Source: Tistlia consotensis USBA 355 (GTDB lineage: Bacteria; Pseudomonadota; Alphaproteobacteria; Kiloniellales; DSM-21159). Taken from it: a DNA stretch of 64,000 nucleotides. The position numbers and the translations under genes are program-made. Each line of letters starts with the position of its first letter. The first letter of the stretch is position 1. Shown here piece after piece: positions 35,685-43,782 of the stretch. Location: assembly GCF_900177295.1 (NCBI RefSeq), contig NZ_FWZX01000023.1, positions 55,200 to 119,199 of the forward strand, given 5' to 3'. Under the pieces are notes generated by a model that was not told the origin of the DNA, searched no databases, and was given only the letters and a program-made list of their open reading frames with translations.

Positions 35685-35747
35685 ATGTTGGTCTCGACTT
35701 GTCGCTGCTTGTCTCGGGGGGCGCTGGAGAACGGCCGGCGGGGGCGC

Positions 35748-35775
35748 ATCCTACACCAACCCGGAGGGCGGTCAA
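35748..35775 (-). promoter_or_regulatory. Probable sigma-70 promoter of fabI
   Basis: On the minus strand, TTGACC (35775-35770) and TAGGAT (35753-35748) are spaced by 16 bases. The predicted start near 35741 leaves a leader of about 57 bases before the fabI ATG. Five of six -35 bases match the consensus. Confidence 0.5.
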
Positions 35776-35866
35776 ACCGCACCGGGCCGCGGTCTGCGCC
35801 TCGCCGACGGGTTGAACGGGACGGTCCGGCACGACAGAGTCGGACTCGGCGAGGAGGGCCCGATAG

Positions 35867-37195
35867 ATGACCGAAGGCAAGGCTCTGGCGTCCCGGCTCA
35901 GCGCCGTCTGGAAGCGGTCGGGCGGCTTCGCCAGCTTCCTCGGGCGGCGTTGCCTGCGCGACAACCTGACCGGCCTCGCGGCCAGCCTGAGCTACACCTC
36001 GCTGCTCGCCCTGGTGCCGATGCTGGCGATCGCCCTGTCGGTGCTGGCTGCCTTCCCGGCCTTCGACCAGGCCCGCGAGCGCCTGCGCGGCGCGATCTTC
36101 GACATCCTGCCGGCCGACCAGGCCGCGGCCGCGGCGGCGCAGATCCAGAGCTTCCTCGACAACGCGACGAACATGACCGCGGCCGGCGTGATCGGCCTGG
36201 CGGTCACGGCCCTGCTGCTGCTCTCGGCGATCAACGGCGCGCTCAACACGGTCTGGCGCATCACCCAGCAGCGGCCGCTGGCCAGCCGCTTCCTGGTCTA
36301 CTGGGCGCTCCTGACCATGGGGCCGCTGCTGATCGGCGCCTCGCTGACCGTCTCGAGCTACGCCTTCGCGCTGGCCCAGAGCGCGACCGTGCAGGTCATC
36401 GGCAGCGATTTCGTCGCCTTCTCGCGGCTGATCTCGATCCTGCTCGCGGCCGTCGGCTTCGTGCTGGTCTATTTCATCGTGCCGAACCGGACGGTGGCGC
36501 TGCGCGACGCCCTGGTCGGCGGCTTCGCCGCCGCGGTCGCCCTGGAAGGGCTGAAGGCGCTGTTCGGTCTCTACATCGCCAACTTCTCGTCCTACGCGCT
36601 GATCTACGGCGCGCTCGCGGCGATCCCGATCTTCCTGCTCTGGATGTACGCCTTCTGGGTCATCGTGCTGCTCGGCGCCGAGATCACCGCGATGCTGCCC
36701 GAATGGCGCGTCACTGCGCGCCGGGACGGCGGCAGCGAGCGGGCGGCGACGCGCCTCGTGCTGGCGCTGGCGATCCTCTGCCGGCTCGGCGAGGCGCACC
36801 GCGACGGCAGCACGGTGCGCCACGGCCGCCTGCTGCGCAGCCTGCCGGTGACGCCCGCCGAGCTCGACGAATGCCTGTCGCGCCTGCGCCGGGCACACCT
36901 GATCCAGCGCAGCGACAGCGACCGCCTGCTGCTCGCCCGCGACCTCGCCAAGGTCGACCTCGACAGCCTGCTCGAGGTGCTGGGCCTGCGCCTGCGGGCC
37001 AGCGTCGCCTGGCCGGAGGCGTCGCGCCGGGTGATCGAGGCGATGGACGGCGCGCTCGGCCGCTACCGCTCGGCCAGCCTCGCCAGCCTGCTCGACGATC
37101 CGGACCTGATGGAGAGCACGGCCCGGCTGCGCCCGGCCGGGAAGGCGGCGCCGGTCAGGCTCGATGCGGAGGAGGAGGCGGGGGCTGCCGACTGA
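35867..37195 (+). CDS. YihY/BrkB-family inner membrane protein
   Basis: A 442-residue membrane protein of the YihY family (formerly and wrongly called ribonuclease BN). About six hydrophobic helices occupy residues 30-280, with the family segments ASLSYTSLLALVPMLAI, GALNTVWRI and AIPIFLLWMYAFWVIVLLGAEI, the last of 22 residues. The C-terminal 150 residues are soluble and resemble a winged-helix-like region (RLGEAHRDGST and beyond), as in many longer members. Function is unknown; transport of an anionic lipid or similar has been proposed for relatives. It diverges from fabI. Confidence 0.88.
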   Translation: MTEGKALASRLSAVWKRSGGFASFLGRRCLRDNLTGLAASLSYTSLLALVPMLAIALSVLAAFPAFDQARERLRGAIFDILPADQAAAAAAQIQSFLDNATNMTAAGVIGLAVTALLLLSAINGALNTVWRITQQRPLASRFLVYWALLTMGPLLIGASLTVSSYAFALAQSATVQVIGSDFVAFSRLISILLAAVGFVLVYFIVPNRTVALRDALVGGFAAAVALEGLKALFGLYIANFSSYALIYGALAAIPIFLLWMYAFWVIVLLGAEITAMLPEWRVTARRDGGSERAATRLVLALAILCRLGEAHRDGSTVRHGRLLRSLPVTPAELDECLSRLRRAHLIQRSDSDRLLLARDLAKVDLDSLLEVLGLRLRASVAWPEASRRVIEAMDGALGRYRSASLASLLDDPDLMESTARLRPAGKAAPVRLDAEEEAGAAD

Positions 37196-37219
37196 AGCGA
37201 CGGATGCTCCGGGCCGGGG

Positions 37220-37567
37220 TCACTCGCCGAGCGACTCGGTGAGGCGCTTCTCGAAGGCGGCGCGCCAGTCCGGCGGCAGCTCGCGCACCGCCTCGCGGAT
37301 CTCGCCGAGCGTGCGGCGCAGGCCGTAGAGCTGGTCGAGCAGGTTGAGGATCACCGGCACGGCCTCGTCGTTGATCGCCATGTCGCGGCGCAGCTCGCAG
37401 ATCAGCTCGATCCGCGCCTTGTCGGCCTCGTCGAAGAAGTAGCCGCCTTCCTCATGCAGCGGGATCACCCAGGACTGCTGGATGAAGCCCTCGACCTCGG
37501 TCTGCTGGATCTCGATCCCCTCTTCGCGGATCGCGGTGATGACCTCGACGAGCGACAGCAGCGCCAT
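37220..37567 (-). CDS. cbpM: CbpM-like chaperone modulator
   Basis: A 115-residue MerR-like helix-turn-helix protein that resembles CbpM, the modulator that binds the J-domain of CbpA and inhibits its co-chaperone activity. The N-terminus has a MerR-type HTH (LVEVITAIREEGIEIQQTEV) and the later part a helical region with AVPVILNLLDQLYGLRRTL. It lies 61 bases downstream of the CbpA-like gene on the same strand, which supports the assignment. A small palindrome sits in the gap. Confidence 0.85.
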   Translation of the reverse strand: MALLSLVEVITAIREEGIEIQQTEVEGFIQQSWVIPLHEEGGYFFDEADKARIELICELRRDMAINDEAVPVILNLLDQLYGLRRTLGEIREAVRELPPDWRAAFEKRLTESLGE

Positions 37568-37575
37568 GGTTCCCC

Positions 37576-37592
37576 CTAGAGCGCGTCGCGCT
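37576..37592. repeat. Short palindrome with CTAGAGC end, between cbpA and cbpM
   Basis: CTAGAGC begins at 37576, and AGCGCG-T-CGCGCT forms a perfect 13-base palindrome at 37580-37592. The same CTAGAGC heptamer is seen at the edge of the IS630-like end at 63906-63912. It could be a remnant of a short inverted-repeat element or a simple hairpin between the two genes. Confidence 0.3.
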
Positions 37593-37628
37593 CGACCTGA
37601 TGCGTCACGGCGACCAACGTCCAGCCCC

Positions 37629-38546
37629 CTACGCCAGGCCGGCCTTCTTGCGCGGGTCGTAGCCGTGCTCCTTGCCCCAGCTCTCCATGAAGCGCTGCAG
37701 CTCGGCGTCCGGCTTTTCGGGCAGCACGACCTTGAGCTTGACGTACTGGTCGCCGCGCTCGCCCGACTTCTGGTCGACCGTGCCCTTGCCCTTGAGCCTG
37801 AGGGTCGTGCCGCTGTTGGCGCCGGCGGGCACCTTCATCGAGACCTTGCCTTCGACGGTCGGCACCGAGATGGTCGCGCCCAGAACGGCCTCGGGCAGGC
37901 TGACCGGCACCTCCAGGTGGATGTCGCTGTCCTTGCGGGTGAAGAAGCGGTGCGGCGCGATGTGCACCTCGACGTAGGCGTCGCCGGCGCCGGCGCCGCC
38001 CAGGCCCGGCAGGCCCTGGCCCTTCAGGCGCAGGGTCTGGCCGTCGGCGGTGCCGGCCGGAATGGTGACGTCGACGGTCTTGCCGTCGGCGAGCTGGATG
38101 CGCTTGCGCGCGCCGTTGGCGGCCTCCAGGAAGTCGATGTGCACGCTGTAGGAGACGTCGGCGCCGCGCTGCCGCGGGGTGCGCCCGCCGGCGCGCCGGC
38201 TGCGCCCGAAGCCGCCGAACAGGTCCGAGAAGATGTCCTCGGCGGCCTCGGCGTCGAAGCCGTGGTACTTCTGACCCATGCCGGCGTCGGCGTAGGAGCG
38301 GTAGAAGCCGCGTGACGGCTTCTCCTGCCCCGCGGCGTCGATCTCGCCGGCGTCGTAGCGCTTGCGCTTGTCGGGGTCCGAGAGCAGCGAGTAGGCGGCG
38401 TTGATCTCCTTGAAGCGCTGCTCGACGGTCTTGTCGCCCGGGTTGAGGTCCGGGTGCAGTTCCTTGGCCAGCTTGCGATAGGCGCGCTTGATCTCGTCCG
38501 CGCTGGCTTCGCGGGAGACGCCGAGAGTGCTGTAGAGATCGCTCAT
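37629..38546 (-). CDS. cbpA: DnaJ-family co-chaperone, CbpA-like
   Basis: A 305-residue J-domain protein with an N-terminal J domain (YSTLGVSREASADEIKRAYR, then KELHPDLNPGDKT with the HPD motif) and a C-terminal substrate-binding region of the DnaJ_C type. It has no zinc-finger, so it is a CbpA/curved-DNA-binding-type protein and not DnaJ itself. It would stimulate DnaK. The next gene on the strand encodes a CbpM-like modulator. Confidence 0.9.
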   Translation of the reverse strand: MSDLYSTLGVSREASADEIKRAYRKLAKELHPDLNPGDKTVEQRFKEINAAYSLLSDPDKRKRYDAGEIDAAGQEKPSRGFYRSYADAGMGQKYHGFDAEAAEDIFSDLFGGFGRSRRAGGRTPRQRGADVSYSVHIDFLEAANGARKRIQLADGKTVDVTIPAGTADGQTLRLKGQGLPGLGGAGAGDAYVEVHIAPHRFFTRKDSDIHLEVPVSLPEAVLGATISVPTVEGKVSMKVPAGANSGTTLRLKGKGTVDQKSGERGDQYVKLKVVLPEKPDAELQRFMESWGKEHGYDPRKKAGLA

Positions 38547-38581
38547 GTCAGAACCGTAACGCCGACGAACGGAAAGCGCCC

Positions 38582-38603
38582 AGCGGCAGACCCCGCTGCC
38601 GCT
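38582..38603. terminator. Hairpin between lipoprotein and cbpA
   Basis: AGCGGCAG and CTGCCGCT form a perfect 8-bp stem with a 6-base loop. On the minus strand it follows the stop of the glycine-zipper lipoprotein by about 55 bases and is followed by GGGCGCTTTCCGTT. The T-run is poor, so this is a possible weak terminator. Confidence 0.4.
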
Positions 38604-38658
38604 GCGCGCCTTCCGGTCATCTTTGCAGGCCGGCGGGGCGGGCCGCCAGCGCTTTGTC

Positions 38659-39147
38659 CTACTTCTGCTCGACGATCCGCCAGGTGCCGTCCGGCTGCTG
38701 GCAGGCGACGCCGTAGGCCTTCTGCTGCTGGTTGTTGATCGTCACCGTCTCCTGGAACTCGCGGCAATAGGCGCCGTCCTGGCGATAGCCCTCGCGGACC
38801 GGGGTGTAGCTGCCCGAGTGACCGGTGTCGGGATTCGACCAGGTGATGGTCTGGTTGATCGGCGCGGTGCGCGCCTGCGCCTGGGCCTGCTGGGCCTCCA
38901 GCTTGTCGGCCTTGTCGAGGCCCTTGCCGACCTCGGAGCCGACCAGGCCGCCGGCGACGGCGCCGAGCGCCGTGAAGGCGAGGTTCGCCGTGCCGCCGCC
39001 GAACTGCGAGCCGAGCAGGCCGCCCAGCGCAGCGCCGCCGAGGCCGCCGATCGTCTGCTTGGTGCCGTATCCGCTGCCGTCCTGCGAACAGCCGGCAACG
39101 GCGAGCACGCCCGCGAACAGGGCCGCCAGAAGGATCTTGGTTTTCAT
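38659..39147 (-). CDS. Glycine-zipper lipoprotein (17-kDa antigen / SmpA-like)
   Basis: A 162-residue predicted outer-membrane lipoprotein. The signal peptide [19 protein letters not shown] ends in a lipobox with the cysteine near residue 19. A glycine-zipper segment follows ([19 protein letters not shown] then [17 protein letters not shown]), like the 2TM glycine-zipper and rickettsial 17-kDa antigen families. The C-terminal domain has [20 protein letters not shown] and two cysteines. The ATG at 39147 is preceded by GAGGAG. Function in the envelope is unknown; it precedes cbpA on the same strand and a perfect FNR-type site lies 75 bases upstream. Confidence 0.85.
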   Translation of the reverse strand: MKTKILLAALFAGVLAVAGCSQDGSGYGTKQTIGGLGGAALGGLLGSQFGGGTANLAFTALGAVAGGLVGSEVGKGLDKADKLEAQQAQAQARTAPINQTITWSNPDTGHSGSYTPVREGYRQDGAYCREFQETVTINNQQQKAYGVACQQPDGTWRIVEQK

Positions 39148-39221
39148 CACACTCCTCGCCAATCGTTTGGGACTGGAACGCTCGGACAGCGCAATTCCGT
39201 CGCTATTTGTTCCGTTGGTCG

Positions 39222-39235
39222 TTGATCGGAATCAA
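39222..39235. promoter_or_regulatory. Perfect FNR/FixK-type binding site
   Basis: TTGAT-CGGA-ATCAA matches the consensus TTGAT-N4-ATCAA exactly on both half-sites. It lies between the divergent lipoprotein gene (start 39147, centre 81 bases upstream) and pdxH (start 39402, centre 173 bases upstream). It suggests control by an oxygen-responsive FNR/FixK/ANR regulator. Which gene it serves cannot be decided from the spacing. Confidence 0.65.
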
Positions 39236-39401
39236 TCCGGCGCAAGTCAGGCTATTTGGCGACGGCTCTTCGCCGCGCCAAGCCCTGGTAATTCTTCCCC
39301 GGTGGAACAATGTCGTGCGGCGGGATAGCGTTCCACCGGCTGCCGGCCGCCGATTCGCCGCAGCCGCCCTCAGATGCCCGAGAGAAGTCCCAGAGGAATC
39401 C

Positions 39402-39992
39402 ATGTTCGATTCGCCGCCGGCCGATCCCCTGACGCTGTTCGCCGACTGGTTCGACGAGGCCAGATCGGCCGAACCGAACGACCCCAACGCGATGGTCGTC
39501 GCCAGCGTCGGCGAGGACGGCATGCCCTCGGCGCGCATGGTGCTGCTCAAGGACTACGACCCGCAGGGCTTCGTCTTCTACACCAACTACGAGAGCCGCA
39601 AGGGCCGGCAGATCCAGGCCCATCCCCAGGTCGCGCTGCTGTTCCACTGGAAGTCCCTGCGCCGCCAGGTGCGGATCGAGGGGGCGGTGAGCGAGGTCAC
39701 GCCCGCCGAGGCCGACGCCTACTTCGCGTCGCGCCCGCGGCAGAGCCAGATCGGCGCCTGGGCCTCCGAGCAGTCGCGGCCGCTGGAAAGCCGCTTCGCG
39801 CTCGAGAAGCGGGTCGCCGCGATGGCCGCCAGGTACGCCATCGGCGGCGTGCCGCGACCGCCGCACTGGTCGGGCTTCCGCGTCGCGCCGCGGCTGATCG
39901 AGTTCTGGAAGGACGGGGCCTTCCGGCTGCACGACCGCTTCGTCTATCATCGCGAAGGCGAGGGCTGGCGCATCGAGCGCCTCTATCCCTAG
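39402..39992 (+). CDS. pdxH: Pyridoxamine 5'-phosphate oxidase
   Basis: A 196-residue FMN enzyme that makes pyridoxal 5'-phosphate from PNP or PMP. Typical segments are [23 protein letters not shown] near residue 30, [34 protein letters not shown] and the C-terminal [23 protein letters not shown] good binding site (AGAGGA) precedes the ATG at 39402. The longer in-frame ORF upstream (from 39207) is not supported. It lies alone, 254 bases from the divergent lipoprotein. Confidence 0.96.
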   Translation: MFDSPPADPLTLFADWFDEARSAEPNDPNAMVVASVGEDGMPSARMVLLKDYDPQGFVFYTNYESRKGRQIQAHPQVALLFHWKSLRRQVRIEGAVSEVTPAEADAYFASRPRQSQIGAWASEQSRPLESRFALEKRVAAMAARYAIGGVPRPPHWSGFRVAPRLIEFWKDGAFRLHDRFVYHREGEGWRIERLYP

Positions 39993-40124
39993 GGCCCCTC
40001 GAGGTCCCGGGATCTCGACGCGCCGGGCCCGGCGTCGCGGCGGTGCCGCGTGGCGGCCCGGCACGGCAAGCGACAAGGCGGCGCCGGCGGTCCGGCGGCA
40101 ACAGACAGGAACGGCAGACGGCCC

Positions 40125-41075
40125 ATGGCGTCGGGACGGTCGGAGACGGTGGGCGGCGTGGCCCCGGCACCGCGGGCGGGGCCGGCAGAGAGCGGCCGCC
40201 TGATGCGCTGGGCGACCTACGCCTCGACCGCGACGGCGCTGACGCTGATCACGCTGAAGCTGCTCGCCTGGTGGATGACCGATTCCCTGGCCCTGCTGTC
40301 CAGCCTGGTCGACTCGCTGCTCGACGGCACCGCCTCGGTGATGATGCTGCTCGCGGTCCGCCATTCGCTGGTGCCGGCCGACCGCGAGCACCGCTTCGGC
40401 CACGGCAAGGTCGAGGCGCTGGCGGCCCTCGGCCAGGCCTGCCTGATCAGCGGCTCGGCGCTGTTCCTGGTGTTCGAGGCGCTGCGCCGGCTGTTCGCTC
40501 CGGCGCCGGTGAGCCACGGCGAGCTCGGCCTCGCGGTCATGGCCGTCTCGCTGGTCGCGACCTTCGCGCTGACGCGCTTCCAGAACTACGTCGTGCGCCG
40601 CACCGGCTCGGTGGCGATCCGCTCCGACGCGCTGCACTACCTCAGCGACCTGCTGATGAACGCGGCGGTGATCCTGGCCCTGGTGCTGACCAGCCAGCTC
40701 GGCTGGACCCTGGCCGATCCGCTGCTCGGCCTGGCGATCGCCGCCTTCATCGTGCGCGGCGCCTGGCGGATCGGCGTCGACGCCTACAACATGCTGATGG
40801 ACCGCGAGCTGCCGGACGACGAGCGCAGGCGGATCGTCGAGCTGGTGCGCCAGCACTCCGAGGTGCTGGGCGTGCACGACCTGAAGACCCGCACCTCGGG
40901 ACGCACGACCTTCATCCAGCTGCACCTGGAGATCGACGGCGGCATGACGCTCTATCGCGCCCACGCGATCGCCGAGGCCGTCGAGGCCGAGCTGCAGACC
41001 GCCTTTCCCAATGCCGAGGTGACGATCCACCAGGACCCCCACGTCCTGTCCGAAGAGACGCCGGTCTATTCCTGA
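40125..41075 (+). CDS. Cation diffusion facilitator family transporter (FieF-like)
   Basis: A 316-residue inner-membrane metal/proton antiporter of the CDF family. It has about six transmembrane helices, with the metal-site motifs SLVDSLLDG in helix II and ALHYLSDLLMN in helix V, and the loop HRFGHGKVEALAAL. The C-terminal cytoplasmic domain has HDLKTRTSGRTTFIQLHLEID and the histidines of VTIHQDPH. The D-x3-D and H-x3-D pattern fits zinc or ferrous iron export. The start at 40125 is a best guess because the first 25 residues are poorly conserved. Confidence 0.92.
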   Translation: MASGRSETVGGVAPAPRAGPAESGRLMRWATYASTATALTLITLKLLAWWMTDSLALLSSLVDSLLDGTASVMMLLAVRHSLVPADREHRFGHGKVEALAALGQACLISGSALFLVFEALRRLFAPAPVSHGELGLAVMAVSLVATFALTRFQNYVVRRTGSVAIRSDALHYLSDLLMNAAVILALVLTSQLGWTLADPLLGLAIAAFIVRGAWRIGVDAYNMLMDRELPDDERRRIVELVRQHSEVLGVHDLKTRTSGRTTFIQLHLEIDGGMTLYRAHAIAEAVEAELQTAFPNAEVTIHQDPHVLSEETPVYS

Positions 41076-41162
41076 GCCGGTGGCGCGCCGGGCCGCCGCC
41101 GTCCTGCTGCCCGAGGCGCGAAAAACGCATGTCGACCTTCGCCGGGCGGGGGCAAGGTTCGT

Positions 41163-41176
41163 TTGATGCAAGTCAT
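41163..41176 (+). promoter_or_regulatory. FNR/FixK-like site upstream of universal stress protein
   Basis: TTGAT-GCAA-GTCAT matches the left half of the FNR/FixK consensus and TCA of the right half. A -10-like box CATGAT lies at 41198-41203, giving a predicted start near 41210 with the site centred about 40.5 bases upstream. This is the usual geometry for a class II FNR-activated promoter. Confidence 0.5.
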
Positions 41177-41236
41177 TGTCGTTCGCTAGTCTGGTCCCAT
41201 GATGTGCGCGCAATCCCCGGCCCTAGGAGCCTGTCG

Positions 41237-42109
41237 ATGACCTACCGTTCGATTCTCGCCGTTCTGGACGGCTCGCCCGCCAGCAACGCGCCCCTGCAGG
41301 CTGCCTTCGCGCTGGGACGTCGCTTCGACGCCTACCTCGAGGTGCTGCACGTCAGGCCGGACCCGAACCTGTCGCTGCCGCTGGTCGGCGAGGGCATGTC
41401 GGGCGCCCTGATCGACGACGTCGCGCGCGAGCTGGAGGAGAGCGCCAAGACCAATGCCGAGCGGGCGCGCCGCTTCTACGAGGACGCCTGCCGCTCGGTC
41501 GACCTGGCGCCCACCGACGCCGGCGACAAGCCGCTGGCCGGCGGCTTCCGCCCGGTCTGGCGCAGCCTGGTCGGACGCGAGGACAGCGAGACCGCGGCGC
41601 GCGGCCTGCTCGCCGACCTGATCGTCGTGGCGCGGCCGGACCCGGGCCAGGACGGTGCCTACGCGCCGGCGCTCGAGGCCGGGCTGTTCGAGACCGGACG
41701 GCCGGTGTTGGTCGTGCCGCCGAGCCACCAGAGCCTGATGGCGCGCAAGGTCGCGATCGCCTGGAACGCGACCCGCGAGTCGACCCGTGCCGCGGCCGCC
41801 GCGCTGCCGCTGCTGGTCGAGGCCGAATCGGTGACCGTGCTGTCGGTCGCCGAGTCGAGCGGCGGCCAGGCGCCGGACCCGGCGCGCCTGGCCGACTACC
41901 TGGTGCTGCACGGCGTCGAGGCCCGGTCCAAGCGCGTCGAGGCGCAGCGCCATGCCGGCAACGAACTGATCTCCCAGGCCTCGGAGCTCGGCGCCGAGCT
42001 GCTGGTGATGGGGGCCTATGGCCATAGCCGGCTGCGCGAGTTCGTGCTCGGCGGTGCGACCCGCGACGTCCTGACCAACACCGAGGTTCCGGTCCTGCTG
42101 GCCCACTAG
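41237..42109 (+). CDS. Universal stress protein with tandem Usp domains
   Basis: A 290-residue cytosolic protein formed by two universal-stress-protein domains. The first domain starts MTYRSILAVLDGSPASNAPL; the second starts near residue 175 (KVAIAWNATRESTRAAAAA). The second has the ATP-binding pattern GAYGHSRLREFVLGGATRDV (G-x2-G-x9-G). The first domain lacks a clear version of this motif. AGGAG precedes the ATG. An FNR/FixK-like site lies 70 bases upstream, which fits low-oxygen induction, as known for several usp genes. The two small genes after it may belong to the same unit. Confidence 0.9.
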   Translation: MTYRSILAVLDGSPASNAPLQAAFALGRRFDAYLEVLHVRPDPNLSLPLVGEGMSGALIDDVARELEESAKTNAERARRFYEDACRSVDLAPTDAGDKPLAGGFRPVWRSLVGREDSETAARGLLADLIVVARPDPGQDGAYAPALEAGLFETGRPVLVVPPSHQSLMARKVAIAWNATRESTRAAAAALPLLVEAESVTVLSVAESSGGQAPDPARLADYLVLHGVEARSKRVEAQRHAGNELISQASELGAELLVMGAYGHSRLREFVLGGATRDVLTNTEVPVLLAH

Positions 42110-42170
42110 CCCGGTCGCCGGCGTCCCGCCCCGCGGGCCGCCGGCCGCCCCTTTCGGGGAGGGAAAAGCC

Positions 42171-42488
42171 ATGTTGACCCTTGAAGACTGCATCGCGCTC
42201 TGCGACCTCAGCGAGGAGGAGATCGAGGCGATCATGGAGCACGAGCACGTGCCCGAGATCGTCGCGGTCGAGATGGCGCAGTACCTGGTCGGCTGCCCCG
42301 AGGGCGGGCCCTGCCTCAAGCGGATGATTCTCGACGATATCGAGGCCGCCGAAGCGCGCGGCGACGAGGCGCACGCCTGGAAGCTGCGCATGGTGCTGAG
42401 GCACTTCGTCCGCACCCATCCGGCCCTTGCCGCGACCCTCGGGAAGCAGAAGACCGACAAACAGACATTGGCGAAGACGAGCTCATGA
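42171..42488 (+). CDS. Conserved hypothetical protein with four cysteines
   Basis: A 105-residue acidic, mostly helical protein that I do not recognise by name; similar proteins occur in related alphaproteobacteria. It begins MLTLEDCIALCDLSEEEIEAI and has a second pair of cysteines in VGCPEGGPCLKRMILDDIEAA, 21 residues long. The spacing C-x3-C and C-x5-C could bind a metal or form disulfides. GGGAGGG precedes the ATG by 9 bases. It follows the universal stress protein by 61 bases and overlaps the next gene by 4 bases. No signal peptide or membrane helix. Confidence 0.8.
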   Translation: MLTLEDCIALCDLSEEEIEAIMEHEHVPEIVAVEMAQYLVGCPEGGPCLKRMILDDIEAAEARGDEAHAWKLRMVLRHFVRTHPALAATLGKQKTDKQTLAKTSS

Positions 42489-42877
42489 GCCTGAAGAACA
42501 TCCGTCTGGAACTGGCCCGCGATCCCGAGCATCCGTCCGGCAGCGATCGGCACGGCTACGAATTCATCGCGCCGCTCGATGACGAGGGCCACATCGACGT
42601 CGAGGAGTACCGGAATCGACGCGAGGAGTGCCGGGTCTGGCGCTTCTGGAACGGCGAGGACGACGAGTTCGGCCGCCTGGTGCACACCCGCGGCGGGTCC
42701 TGGGCCTTCCACTACGATGTCGAGGGCGTCCAGGACGTCGACGAGTCCGGCTTCCGCTTCGGCGAGCACAGCTTCGTCGTCGGCGAGTACGTCTCGATCC
42801 GCGAGCCGGACGGCGACCTCATCACCTTCCAGGTCAGGGCGGTGCGGTCGGCGCAGCTGCATCCCCTGCCGCGCTGA
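42485..42877 (+). CDS. Conserved hypothetical protein, beta-rich
   Basis: A 130-residue acidic protein with no recognised domain. It reads as a beta-rich single domain with conserved-looking segments HGYEFIAPLDDEGHID, RVWRFWNGEDDEFGRLVH and SWAFHYDV. There is no signal peptide. Its ATG overlaps the stop of the preceding hypothetical gene by 4 bases (ATGA), so the two products are made together and may form a complex. The operon position behind the stress protein suggests a role in microaerobic or stress physiology, which is inference. Confidence 0.8.
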   Translation: MSLKNIRLELARDPEHPSGSDRHGYEFIAPLDDEGHIDVEEYRNRREECRVWRFWNGEDDEFGRLVHTRGGSWAFHYDVEGVQDVDESGFRFGEHSFVVGEYVSIREPDGDLITFQVRAVRSAQLHPLPR

Positions 42878-42969
42878 ATCGGGCCGCCGCCGGACAGCGG
42901 CGTCGGGTCGCTGCGAACGACTCTCGGCGGGCGCGACGGCCGCGCGCGGATCGGCTAGAGTGCCGCGCG

Positions 42970-43749
42970 ATGACCGCCGACCCAGATCCAGCCATGTCCG
43001 ACGACCTCGCCCGAGCCAACGAGAAGACGGTGATCCTGACCGGCGCCAGCCGGGGGATCGGCCATGCCACGGTGCAGCGCTTCTCCGACGAGGGCTGGCG
43101 CATCATCACCTGTTCGCGCGAGGGCATCCCGCCGCACTGCAAGGCCGACCCGAACTGGACCCACCACATCACGGTCGACCTCGCCGATCCGGCCGGCGTC
43201 CAGGACTTCGTCGCCCAGGCCAACGAGATCATCGGCGAGCAGCCGGTGCATGCCCTGGTCAACAACGCGGCGATCTCGCCCAAGACGCCCTACAAGGAGC
43301 GCCTGGGGATCCTGAACGGCGAGATCGAGGGCTGGCGACGGGTCTTCGAGCTGAACTTCTTCGCGCCGCTGGCCCTGGCCCGCGGCTTCGCCATCTCCCT
43401 GCGCCGCGGCCAGGGCTCGGTCGTCAACATCACCTCGATCGCCGGCCATGCGATCCACCCCTTCGCCGGCTCGGCCTATTCGACCTCGAAGGCCGCGCTC
43501 TCGGCGCTGACCCGCGAGATGGCGGTCGAGTTCGCCGAGTTCGGGGTGCGGGTCAACGCGGTCGCCCCGGGCGAGATCGAGACGGCGATGATCGGGCCCG
43601 AGTACGAGGCGCTGATCCCGCGCATCCCGATGCGCCGCATGGGCACGCCGGAGGAGGTCGCCGGCGCCGTCTACCAGCTGTGCACGCCGGACTTCGGCTA
43701 CGTCACCGGCACCGAGGTGTTCGTGACCGGCGGTCAGCACCTGTTCTAG
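42970..43749 (+). CDS. SDR-family oxidoreductase
   Basis: A 259-residue NAD(P)-dependent short-chain dehydrogenase/reductase. The nucleotide motif TGASRGIG is at residues 24-31, the NNAA motif is in ALVNNAAIS, the catalytic serine is in NITSIAGH and the Y-x3-K pair is in AYSTSKAAL. The C-terminus VTGTEVFVTGGQHLF is normal. The long spacer IPPHCKADPNWTHHITVDL after the second beta strand is unusual. Substrate unknown. The start is ATG at 42970 or 42994. It lies 33 bases before a permease gene on the same strand. Confidence 0.88.
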   Translation: MTADPDPAMSDDLARANEKTVILTGASRGIGHATVQRFSDEGWRIITCSREGIPPHCKADPNWTHHITVDLADPAGVQDFVAQANEIIGEQPVHALVNNAAISPKTPYKERLGILNGEIEGWRRVFELNFFAPLALARGFAISLRRGQGSVVNITSIAGHAIHPFAGSAYSTSKAALSALTREMAVEFAEFGVRVNAVAPGEIETAMIGPEYEALIPRIPMRRMGTPEEVAGAVYQLCTPDFGYVTGTEVFVTGGQHLF

Positions 43750-43782
43750 CGCGCCGCCGGGGGCGCCTGACGCGAGGCTGCC

